Assembly (NCBI GenBank): GCA_947492105.1 | Contig: CANLMN010000009.1 | Span: 87,200-151,199 of the forward strand | Reading direction: 5' to 3' | DNA length: 64,000 bases | Origin: an uncultured Aquimarina sp. | GTDB lineage: Bacteria > Bacteroidota > Bacteroidia > Flavobacteriales > Flavobacteriaceae | Shown here: piece by piece, positions 27,840 through 35,155 of the stretch | How positions within the stretch are numbered: position 1 is the stretch's first letter | Layout of the letters: the number at the start of each line of letters is the position of its first letter | Notes under the pieces: generated by a model | The model's input: only the letters and a program-made list of their open reading frames with translations | Told to the model about the DNA's origin: nothing | Databases searched by the model: none | Position numbers and translations under genes: made by a program

Positions 27840-27905
27840 AACTATAAATTTTATATTTTACGTCTTAAAGATATTATTAATTCCAAAATCCCTAACAACA
27901 TTTAA

Positions 27906-27913
27906 CAAAAATA
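27906..27913 (-). promoter_or_regulatory. Probable -7 box of the tss operon
   Basis: On the minus strand this reads TATTTTTG, matching the Bacteroidota -7 consensus TAnnTTTG, about 67 bp before the tssB ATG. No TTG at the usual -33 spacing is evident. A small palindrome (AACTGATTTTCAGTT) lies immediately upstream at about 27916-27930 and could be a binding site for a regulator. Confidence 0.45.
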
Positions 27914-28050
27914 CAACTGAAAATCAGTTCATTATTTCATCAATTACCTTTCCAAATAGAAAAAAATTCTGATGTCTCTGTTAAGATTATCTATTATGAA
28001 TAGTCAAGAAGATTTCAAATCAAAGCATAGTTTTGATTCTGTAAACAATT

Positions 28051-28168
28051 TTCTAAAATAATTATGGGCTAAAAATTAGCTTCTTTTTCTACTATTTTTT
28101 CACTAGAAAATCAAACCGTACCCATCGGCTATACCTACATTTTATAGTTCAAATTATTTTGGTCTACA
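28051..28168. repeat. Dispersed repeat family A, copy 2
   Basis: Same orientation as copy 1, with TTCTACTATTTTTTCACTAG, AAATCAAACCGTA, TTTATAGTTCAAATTATTTTG and GTCTAC. It directly abuts repeat B copy 1, which suggests these non-coding elements accumulate in the same sites. It lies between tssB and the yajC terminator. Confidence 0.65.
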
Positions 28169-28177
28169 TATATTATA

Positions 28178-28338
28178 ATACCCTTTGTGGTTTGAATTTA
28201 CCGGAAAGAAAGATTATGATTTTTTGTTTCAGCTGTAGTAGTAAAACCAAGCATAGCCTTGGTTACGGTTTATTTTATGAGGAAGCTGAGGCGAAAAAAG
28301 AAAATTTTATCCCAGTAAATTCAAAGGATAAAAGGTAT
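28178..28338. repeat. Dispersed repeat family B, copy 1
   Basis: A 161-bp element with imperfect inverted arms. It begins ATACC, then TTTGAATTTACCGGAAAG and GTTTCAGCT, and ends AGCTGAGGC, AGTAAATTCAAAGG and GGTAT. The centre holds AGCATAGCC and GGTTACGGTTT. About 85% matches 58903-59065, and its right half recurs at 48614-48668. It is long enough to open a plus-strand reading frame, but the copies do not conserve it. Confidence 0.7.
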
Positions 28339-28427
28339 ACTGGTATAATTGAATTGAGTGCAAAAACAAAAACCCCTGCAACAACTTTTGCTTTTAAAAA
28401 TAAAAACACTGTATCTGTTTTATCCAA

Positions 28428-28463
28428 ACAAAAAAAGACCACCAAGAGGTGGTCTTTTTTTGT
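28428..28463. terminator. Bidirectional intrinsic terminator after yajC
   Basis: GACCACC and GGTGGTC flank the loop AAGA (core 28437-28454), with an A7 run before and a T7 run after. It ends the minus-strand nusB-DUF1573-yajC unit and can stop plus-strand transcription too. Confidence 0.85.
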
Positions 28464-28489
28464 TGAAAATAAAATTATATTCTCCGCAA

Positions 28490-28780
28490 TTATTTCTTTT
28501 CTACAACAGTAGGAGTATTTATTCTTTGACTCATTTCCATAGAAATAGAAGATTTATCAAAAGTTAATTTACCTGAACCTGTTTCTATCACAACTGCTTC
28601 ATTTTTTTCACTAAAATCAAAGATTTTGCCGTGTAAACCACTTTTCATAATCACACGATCTCCTTTTTTGAGATTTCCTGCAAATTCCTTTTCTTTTTTT
28701 GTTTTTCTAATGTTCGGTATAATCATAAAAAACACGATTGCCACGAACATAATCAGCATTAAGCCTATGTTTTGATCCAT
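28490..28780 (-). CDS. yajC: Sec translocon accessory protein YajC
   Basis: A 96-residue inner-membrane protein. One transmembrane helix (about 6-23, LMLIMFVAIVFFMIIPNIRK) is followed by the conserved cytoplasmic part KGDRVIMKSGLHGKIFDF, matching YajC (GD.V.T.GGI.G.V). It joins SecDF in supporting protein export. It is the last gene of the nusB unit, 6 bp after the DUF1573 gene, an order common in Flavobacteriia. Confidence 0.93.
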   Translation of the reverse strand: MDQNIGLMLIMFVAIVFFMIIPNIRKTKKEKEFAGNLKKGDRVIMKSGLHGKIFDFSEKNEAVVIETGSGKLTFDKSSISMEMSQRINTPTVVEKK

Positions 28781-28786
28781 ATGATA

Positions 28787-29260
28787 TTATTCTGCAGTAC
28801 CTGCTGCTGCTTTTGCTTTTGGCGCAACCATTGCTTTGATTTGTAACTTCTCTGTTCCTGCTTCTGTATTTGCAGTAATAGTTACTTGTTTTGTTTGCTG
28901 ATTTGGTTTTCCATTGGAGTTAAATTTTACCAACATCTCCCCTGTTGCTCCTGGAGCTACTGGTTCTTTAGGCCAAGTTGGAACTGTACATCCACAACTT
29001 CCTTTTGCACTTACAATAACCAATGGCACTTTTCCTGTATTCGTGAATTTAAATGTATGCTCTACAACATCTCCTTCATTTATATTCCCAAAATCATGTT
29101 CAGAGTTTTCGAATGTCATCACTGGAAAATCACCAGCTTTTGCATCACGTTCTTCTGCCATTTCTACGTTTTCATCTTTTACCTTGTTGGCAGCATTATC
29201 TTTACATGCCACAAAAGTCATTGCAAAAATACCTGCAAGGATCAAAATTCCTTTTTTCAT
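28787..29260 (-). CDS. DUF1573 lipoprotein
   Basis: A 157-residue lipoprotein with lipobox FVAC (Cys19) and a DUF1573 immunoglobulin-like domain (about 45-140). The family signatures FENSEHDFGNINEGDVVEHT, FTNTGKVPLVIVSAKGSCGC and WPKEPVAPGATGEM are all present. The function of the family is unknown. It is exported to the periplasm or outer membrane. It lies between nusB and yajC in one short unit. Confidence 0.92.
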   Translation of the reverse strand: MKKGILILAGIFAMTFVACKDNAANKVKDENVEMAEERDAKAGDFPVMTFENSEHDFGNINEGDVVEHTFKFTNTGKVPLVIVSAKGSCGCTVPTWPKEPVAPGATGEMLVKFNSNGKPNQQTKQVTITANTEAGTEKLQIKAMVAPKAKAAAGTAE

Positions 29261-29319
29261 TTTTATTTGTATTTATAGTTTATATAGTTTTTCAGAATCA
29301 AAAATAATAAAAAAAAGCA

Positions 29320-30267
29320 TTACATTAGACCTCTTCCTATTTTATTGAGTTCATCTTTTTCTGCATATTCTTTCGATAACTTATCCAAAATTCCATTAAT
29401 AAAGATACTACTTTTTGGAGTACTATATTCTTTTGCTATTTCTAAGTACTCATTGATGGTCACTTTGACAGGAATGGAAGAAAATTTCAAAAACTCACAA
29501 ATAGCCATTTGGATCATCGTTTTATCCAAATCCGCTATCCTATCTTTATCCCAATTTGGTGTTTTTCCTTCGATCGCACTACTAAAATGATCGATATTCA
29601 AGGCTGTTTTGGTGATCAACCGTTCGGCAAAAGTTTTATCATCAATATCCTTATACAAAGAAGGGAGTTTTGCAGTGCCATCGCTACTTGTTGGTTTCAT
29701 TTTCTTAAGAAACTTTACCAAAGCCGTATTAATTAATGGAAGATCATCAACCCAGGTAAGATTCGTATCTTCATAATAATCATACAATTGTTCATTTGGC
29801 GCTACTATTTCCTTGAAAACATGTATTACAAAGTCTTTGTCTTCTTTGAACGAGGTACTTGGTGCATCCATATACGCTTTGTAACTATCACTCTCCACAA
29901 TCGATTTCCAAATAATTGCTACGTACTCACTATCCAAAATCCAAGGATTTTTGGTTTCTACAGACATAAAACTCTTAAGCTCCGTATTTGCCTCTAATGC
30001 TTTTAGAATTACATTATTAATAAACTTTGCATTAGGATTTTTTTCTTCAGAAGTGGCTAAGTGCTTATTCTTGCTCTTAGTTAAATACTCCTCTGCATGC
30101 TTGCGCACTGCCACTAGCAATTGTAAATTGATAAGTAATAGATCGTACATCCGTTCCATACTATAATTTAGAAATTTTTTCTCCCTATCAAGATTATCAC
30201 TCTTGGACTGCCCCATGGCATAGAGGGACTGCATTACTTTTACACGGATATGTCTTCTGGTCAACAT
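29320..30267 (-). CDS. nusB: Transcription antitermination factor NusB
   Basis: A 315-residue NusB of the long Bacteroidota type. The N-terminus MLTRRHIRVKVMQSLYAMGQ and the C-terminal domain (about 210-300, IAICEFLKFSSIPVKVTINE, YLEIAKEYSTPKSSIFINGI) are diagnostic. The middle insertion (about 60-200) is usual in this phylum. NusB binds boxA RNA with NusE during rRNA transcription. It is divergent from the ABC exporter gene. Confidence 0.93.
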   Translation of the reverse strand: MLTRRHIRVKVMQSLYAMGQSKSDNLDREKKFLNYSMERMYDLLLINLQLLVAVRKHAEEYLTKSKNKHLATSEEKNPNAKFINNVILKALEANTELKSFMSVETKNPWILDSEYVAIIWKSIVESDSYKAYMDAPSTSFKEDKDFVIHVFKEIVAPNEQLYDYYEDTNLTWVDDLPLINTALVKFLKKMKPTSSDGTAKLPSLYKDIDDKTFAERLITKTALNIDHFSSAIEGKTPNWDKDRIADLDKTMIQMAICEFLKFSSIPVKVTINEYLEIAKEYSTPKSSIFINGILDKLSKEYAEKDELNKIGRGLM

Positions 30268-30336
30268 AAGCTATTACAAAGAACTTTATAAAATTAGCAT
30301 TACGATAGCATTTTACTACTATACGCTTCGAAATTG

Positions 30337-30344
30337 CAAAAGTA
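30337..30344 (-). promoter_or_regulatory. Probable -7 box of the nusB unit
   Basis: Reads TACTTTTG on the minus strand, matching TAnnTTTG, 70 bp before the nusB ATG. A TTG lies 13 bp further upstream, shorter than the usual spacing, so the -33 element is uncertain. Confidence 0.4.
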
Positions 30345-30426
30345 GTATTATTATCCACAATCATGACCTAAAAAAATCTTTTTTTCAACATGCTTTTACC
30401 CGTATATTTACACACGGATTATTTAT

Positions 30427-32184
30427 ATGAAAGCACTAAAACATCTCAATCAATATTTCTACAATTATCGTTATCGGCTCTTAATTGGTACGCTTATCAC
30501 GATTATCGCAAGAATCTTTACCATTGCTGTACCCAAGTTTGTAGGGGACTCGGTAGCTATTATCCAACAATACCTTAACAAAGAGGTAACAGAAATAACG
30601 GATGTAAAGAGTCAGCTAATCATGAACATTGCACTCATTTTTGGTTCTGTTTTGATTGCAGCATTCTTTACTTTTTTAATGCGCCAAACCTTCATTGTGG
30701 TATCGCGATATATTGAATTTGATCTAAAAAATGAGATTTTTCTTCATTATGAACGTCTATCACTCAATTTTTACAAAAAAAACAGAACTGGAGATTTGAT
30801 GAATCGGATCAGTGAGGACGTCGTTAGAGTACGAATGTATGCCGGTCCGGCATTAATGTATAGTATCAATACAATTACATTGTTTATCATTGTTATTAGC
30901 TATATGTTTAGTATTGCTCCAAAATTAACCCTCTATACGATTATTCCATTACCTATATTATCCATCGCGATCTACAAACTGAGTGTAGCGATACATGAAC
31001 GCAGTACAATTGTACAAGAATATCTATCGAAACTTACAACCTTTACGCAAGAATCCTTCAGTGGCATTGCAATAATAAAGGCCTATGGTATAGAGCCACA
31101 AACTAACACCAATTTTGAAAAACTCTCTAATTTAAGTAAAGAAAAAAACATACATCTTGTCAAAGTACAAGCACTTTTTTTTCCTTTAATGGTTTTACTT
31201 ATTGGGATTAGCAACCTTTTGGTCATTTATATTGGTGGGCAACAAGTTATAGAAGGACTCATTGATCTTGGAGTAATTGTAGAGTTTATCATTTTTGTAA
31301 ACATGCTCACTTGGCCAGTAGCCACAGTAGGATGGGTTACATCCATTATCCAGCAAGCAGCTGCCTCTCAAGAACGAATTAATGAGTTTCTGGATCAAAT
31401 GCCCGAAATTAAGAATCATGCCAATTCGATAACAAAACCTGTTTCTGGAGCTATACGTTTTGACAATGTTTCCTTTACTTATGACGACACCAATATTACC
31501 GCTCTGCAAAACATTTCTTTTGAAGTTTTACCCGGGCAGACACTTGCTATCATCGGTAAAACAGGTTCTGGAAAATCTACTATTCTCGAACTTATTGGTC
31601 GTTTATATGATGTGACCTCTGGCACCATCTATATTGACGAATCTCCGATTCCCAAACTCCATTTGAATACGATACGACAAGCAATCGGTTATGTACCCCA
31701 AGATCCATTTCTTTTTAGTGACTCGATTAGCACTAATATTCGATTTGGCAAAGAAAATGCAACCATAAAAGAAGTCCATCAAGCAGCAAAAACAGCAGCT
31801 GTTCATACAAATATTATGGATTTTGCCAATGGATATGAAACCATCCTTGGAGAAAGAGGAATTACGCTTTCTGGCGGACAAAAACAACGAGTTTCCATCG
31901 CTAGAGCAGTGATAAAAGATCCAAAAATCCTATTATTTGATGATTGCTTATCCGCAGTAGATACTGAAACAGAAGAAGAGATTTTGGGTAATCTCCATCA
32001 AATTTCAAAGGATAAAACTACAATTATCGTAAGTCATAGAATCTCTTCCGCAAAAAATGCAGACAAAATTATCATCTTGGAAGATGGGCATATCCTACAA
32101 CAAGGCTCTCATTCTGAACTTATAAACAAAGAAGGATATTATCAAGAACTGTATTTTAAACAGTTAAGTGAAAAAGAATTATAA
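30427..32184 (+). CDS. MsbA-like ABC exporter, fused permease and ATPase
   Basis: A 585-residue half-transporter. Six transmembrane helices lie within about 15-310. The nucleotide-binding domain (about 340-580) has Walker A GKTGSGKST, signature LSGGQKQR, Walker B ILLFDDCLSAVDTE and the H-loop IIVSHR. It acts as a homodimer or heterodimer in the inner membrane, exporting lipids, peptides or drugs; the substrate cannot be told. It is divergent from nusB with a 159-bp intergenic region. Confidence 0.92.
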   Translation: MKALKHLNQYFYNYRYRLLIGTLITIIARIFTIAVPKFVGDSVAIIQQYLNKEVTEITDVKSQLIMNIALIFGSVLIAAFFTFLMRQTFIVVSRYIEFDLKNEIFLHYERLSLNFYKKNRTGDLMNRISEDVVRVRMYAGPALMYSINTITLFIIVISYMFSIAPKLTLYTIIPLPILSIAIYKLSVAIHERSTIVQEYLSKLTTFTQESFSGIAIIKAYGIEPQTNTNFEKLSNLSKEKNIHLVKVQALFFPLMVLLIGISNLLVIYIGGQQVIEGLIDLGVIVEFIIFVNMLTWPVATVGWVTSIIQQAAASQERINEFLDQMPEIKNHANSITKPVSGAIRFDNVSFTYDDTNITALQNISFEVLPGQTLAIIGKTGSGKSTILELIGRLYDVTSGTIYIDESPIPKLHLNTIRQAIGYVPQDPFLFSDSISTNIRFGKENATIKEVHQAAKTAAVHTNIMDFANGYETILGERGITLSGGQKQRVSIARAVIKDPKILLFDDCLSAVDTETEEEILGNLHQISKDKTTIIVSHRISSAKNADKIIILEDGHILQQGSHSELINKEGYYQELYFKQLSEKEL

Positions 32185-32279
32185 AAATTTGTTGTAGGAG
32201 AACTATTTTTTTTAGATTTTTGAGACATTGAACAGGTTCATGAACAAAACACAAATTTAAAAATTAAATAAGACGCATT

Positions 32280-32669
32280 ATGAGTGATTATGGAATGATG
32301 GAGAAAGACGAAATCTTTTCGAAAGTATTGAGAGCTGGACGTAGAACCTATTTTTTTGATGTGCGTGCTACCAAAGCTGGTGATTACTATCTGACAATTA
32401 CAGAAAGTAAAAAGTTCACCAATGATGATGGTTCCTTTCATTACAAGAAACACAAAATATACCTTTATAAGGAAGATTTTGCTGGATTTAATGAAATTTT
32501 ATCAGAAATGACCAGTTACATTCTTGAAGAAAAAGGTGAAGAAGTCATAAGTGAGCGTCACCAAAAAGATTATCAAACTCCTTACGAATCGGAGCAACAA
32601 TCAGTAACATCTGATAGCAACGAAGAAACCGCTGAGAGTTTTACAAACATTAATTTTGACGACATATAA
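32280..32669 (+). CDS. DUF3276 PUR-alpha-like nucleic-acid binding protein
   Basis: A 129-residue protein. The PUR domain is at about 8-80 (DEIFSKVLRAGRRTYFFDVR, DYYLTITESKK, KHKIYLYKEDF), followed by an acidic, low-complexity tail. The DUF3276 family is common in Bacteroidota and resembles eukaryotic PUR-alpha, which binds single-stranded purine-rich nucleic acid. It has its own leader of about 95 bp and is closed by a strong terminator. Confidence 0.9.
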   Translation: MSDYGMMEKDEIFSKVLRAGRRTYFFDVRATKAGDYYLTITESKKFTNDDGSFHYKKHKIYLYKEDFAGFNEILSEMTSYILEEKGEEVISERHQKDYQTPYESEQQSVTSDSNEETAESFTNINFDDI

Positions 32670-32706
32670 AAAACAATTGTCTAAAATATTGATCGGAATT
32701 ACAACT

Positions 32707-32741
32707 AACCGTGCTTACCATAACTAAGCACGGTTTTTTTT
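32707..32741 (+). terminator. Intrinsic terminator after the DUF3276 gene
   Basis: AACCGTGCTTA (32707-32717) pairs with TAAGCACGGTT (32725-32735), followed by a T run. It is 38 bp after the stop codon. Confidence 0.9.
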
Positions 32742-32917
32742 ATGTTTAACAATAATCTATCCACATCTTTGCAAGATCCTTCTCGGAAATTCTTATCAAT
32801 ACCAAAAAAAATAATAGCTCCTTGTAACGTTATCAAAACTTTGCAATCGGTGCAATGTTGTTTTTATGATGATAAATCTATTAGGTTTTGAAAAATACAT
32901 CTTGAAGCTTACCTTTA

Positions 32918-33030
32918 ATACCAAATTAGCTATATAATATCGCATATCGACTTGTTCTTTTTCCGTATAAATACCTTGTTCATATATTCCATAGCTAAGG
33001 CTATGCAATAGCATCACGGTGTTTTTGCAA
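32918..33030. repeat. Dispersed repeat family C, copy 1
   Basis: A 113-bp element starting ATACCAAATTAGCTATATAA, with a middle CTTGTTCTTTTTCC. A perfect hairpin CATAGC-TAAG-GCTATG comes next, then AATAGCATCACGG and an A-rich end. Near-complete copies are at 38913-39030 and 63568-63687; partial ones are at 39901-39980 and, inverted, at 48668-48727. Confidence 0.75.
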
Positions 33031-33099
33031 AAAAAATAATAGTGGCATTACTACGAATTTATATACCAAAATTGAACCATAATATTAAAATTACAAATC

Positions 33100-33654
33100 A
33101 TGGCACAGACACCATCTAATATGCTTCCTCTAGGAACTAAAGCCCCTAGTTTCTCACTAATCGACACAGTCACAAATCAGTTAACGTCATTAAAAAAGCT
33201 AAAAGGGCCCAAAGGAACTGTAGTTATGTTCATTTGCAACCATTGCCCCTTTGTAATACACATCAACGAAGCCTTAACACAAATTGCGAACATCTATCAA
33301 GAAAAAGGTATTCATTTTATTGCTATAAGCAGTAATGACGTTATCAATTACCCGCAAGATAGCCCTGATCTAATGAAATCACATGCCATTAAGAACAACT
33401 ATCCATTCCCTTATCTCTATGATGAAACACAAGAAATCGCAAAGTTATATGATGCTGCATGTACTCCAGATTTTTATCTTTTTGACAACGAATTGCAATT
33501 AGTTTATCGTGGACAATTAGATGATTCAAGACCAGGCAATGGGATTCTAGTCACAGGAAGTGATCTTGTCAGTGCAATGGATGCTATTCTTGAAGAAAAA
33601 ACTGTCAACTCCATCCAAAAACCTAGTATAGGTTGTAACATTAAGTGGAAATAG
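33100..33654 (+). CDS. Thioredoxin-fold redox protein (AhpC/TSA-like)
   Basis: A 184-residue cytoplasmic thioredoxin-fold protein with active site CNHCPFV (Cys46 and Cys49). GTKAPSFSLIDT near the start and the cis-Pro stretch ACTPDFYLFD near residue 125 are also family marks. There is no signal peptide. It resembles the thiol-disulfide or peroxiredoxin-like proteins annotated as thioredoxin family in Flavobacteriia. The physiological partner is unknown. It stands alone, downstream of repeat C. Confidence 0.88.
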   Translation: MAQTPSNMLPLGTKAPSFSLIDTVTNQLTSLKKLKGPKGTVVMFICNHCPFVIHINEALTQIANIYQEKGIHFIAISSNDVINYPQDSPDLMKSHAIKNNYPFPYLYDETQEIAKLYDAACTPDFYLFDNELQLVYRGQLDDSRPGNGILVTGSDLVSAMDAILEEKTVNSIQKPSIGCNIKWK

Positions 33655-33670
33655 CACCAGTCAAAATGTA

Positions 33671-33817
33671 ATTGTAGACCAAATAATTGGAACTATTTTT
33701 CGCTAATTTGAACTATAAAATTAAAACAGAGCCGTGGCTACGGTTTAATTTTATAGTTCAAAAATAGTAGAAAAAGAAGCTGATTATTAGCCTGCAATTA
33801 TTTTGAATGGTATTAAT
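33671..33817. repeat. Dispersed repeat family A, copy 3 (inverted, intact palindrome)
   Basis: Opposite orientation to copies 1 and 2. It contains a perfect 18-bp inverted repeat, TTGAACTATAAAATTAAA at 33708-33725 with its complement at 33744-33761, around an inner AGCC/GGCT hairpin. This is the best-preserved palindrome of the family and would fold strongly as RNA or as a DNA cruciform. Confidence 0.8.
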
Positions 33818-34134
33818 CTATAAAAAAGCGCTTCTACACTATTACCCATTTATCTCAAATACGGAAGCAATAGTAAAAAAAAGAGATTATTCATATCTAA
33901 TCTAGGCCATCTCAGGTACTAGAACACACGTATTTTATTACCTCCCTCTTCTTTTCTCCAGTAAGATACCACTATTACCGCTTTAATTACAGTCTCTAGT
34001 ATAAAGAAATTGTGACACCACCATTCTTGATATTCGATACTGACAATTACGCCAAAAGCACTACCTTTTTTTTCGGAACAAATTCAAATAACAGTACAAT
34101 ACCAATTGTAGACTCAAAAAGTATTTTCTTTATT

Positions 34135-34210
34135 AAAAAAAAACAGGCGGACTGCATGACATAACTAAAACCCCTCCAAGAATCAGTCAATAGAACACAC
34201 AGCCGCCCTT
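34135..34210 (-). ncRNA. Hairpin/U-tract unit D3, candidate small RNA
   Basis: On the minus strand GGGCGGCTG pairs with CAGTCCGCC (one bulge), followed by a T9 tract (34135-34143). The long loop holds TTGGAGGGG, and an inner TGAC/GTCA pair. It has the same plan as the units at 39113-39171 and 40070-40120. No gene on the minus strand ends close by, so a free-standing small RNA is more likely than a plain terminator. Confidence 0.45.
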
Positions 34211-34913
34211 AATATTCTACGAAAATACATATATGTCTATTAACATAATTACGGTAAAACCTCAATAAAAATAAGTGTTTCAATCAACCGAAGAGTTAAA
34301 TGCCTTAAAACACTAACTAACAACAAACTGAAAAACATTCAAAATCAAAATTTAAGATTTGTTTAACCTCATCTCGCAAACAGTATCATTCATTAACAGT
34401 CTCAACCTTCCTATTTAGCTAGAAATCTTAACAAAATCCCTTACGAATTAAACTGGAATAATTCTAAATAAAAAACATTACACCTCTTAGTAATAGCGTT
34501 AATTTGATTATTTTTTTGGTGATTTAGGGAATAACTTTTAACTCGTTATTTTACTATCAAAATAGCATTTACGAAAAAAGCAAACTATATTGATCCGATT
34601 TTTGATTTGGATCATTTTCGCTTTGCTGTTTTGTTATAATTTGACTATTTTTAAATTTATTTTTTTTAAAACAATAGACCTTATAAAAAACAAAAAGACA
34701 AAAATAGTTTTCAGAAAAACCGGACTCAAAAGTTTCTACCATTTTTCAAAATCAAAATGCTAGAAATAAAACAGTCTATACATTTCTGACAGTTTCAAAA
34801 ACTAGAAAACGGAAAACTATTTATATTAAAAAAAACAGAATCATTGGCTTACGATTTTAACACCAAAAAAGTTAAGAAACAAGTAAACAACATTAAAAAC
34901 ATCATAAGATTAT

Positions 34914-35153
34914 ATGCTACCAAAAAGTGACTACGAACGTATTTATACCGGCAGTTTTATCAATGTTCAATATCTCCAAAATATTTTGGAACAAAAAGGA
35001 ATTAATTCTGTAAAACGAGATGATTTTGAATCTGGTTTGCGAAGTGGGTTCGGTGGAGGTCTGCCTAATCAAGTACAACTTTTTGTTAAAAAGAAAGACA
35101 TTTTATTAGCAAAAGCATTAGTCCAAAAAAATCTGGACAACTCAGAAAACTAA
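34914..35153 (+). CDS. DUF2007 domain protein
   Basis: A 79-residue protein of the DUF2007 (putative signal-transducing, PII-like) type. It reads YTGSFINVQYLQNILEQKGI and QVQLFVKKKDILLAKALVQ, matching the family pattern of a short ferredoxin-like fold. The role is unknown. It is convergent with the lyase gene, leaving 2 bp between stop codons. Confidence 0.8.
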   Translation: MLPKSDYERIYTGSFINVQYLQNILEQKGINSVKRDDFESGLRSGFGGGLPNQVQLFVKKKDILLAKALVQKNLDNSEN

Positions 35154-35155
35154 TC

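Larger units (their letters stand above)
33655..34913. other. 1.26-kb gene-free region with repeat A and a hairpin unit
   Basis: No coding frame of note. It contains repeat A copy 3 (33671-33817), the hairpin/T-tract unit D3 (34135-34210) and AT-rich sequence. The last 400 bp before the DUF2007 gene are very AT-rich and without visible structure. Confidence 0.5.

Noticed and set aside
28159-28512. Plus-strand frame of 117 codons before yajC
   Set aside because: It runs through repeat B and the yajC terminator and is not conserved in the other repeat copies.
30427-32184. Exporter as a toxin or bacteriocin transporter linked to the T6SS
   Set aside because: It is separated by core genes, lacks a C39 peptidase domain and looks like a general MsbA-type exporter.
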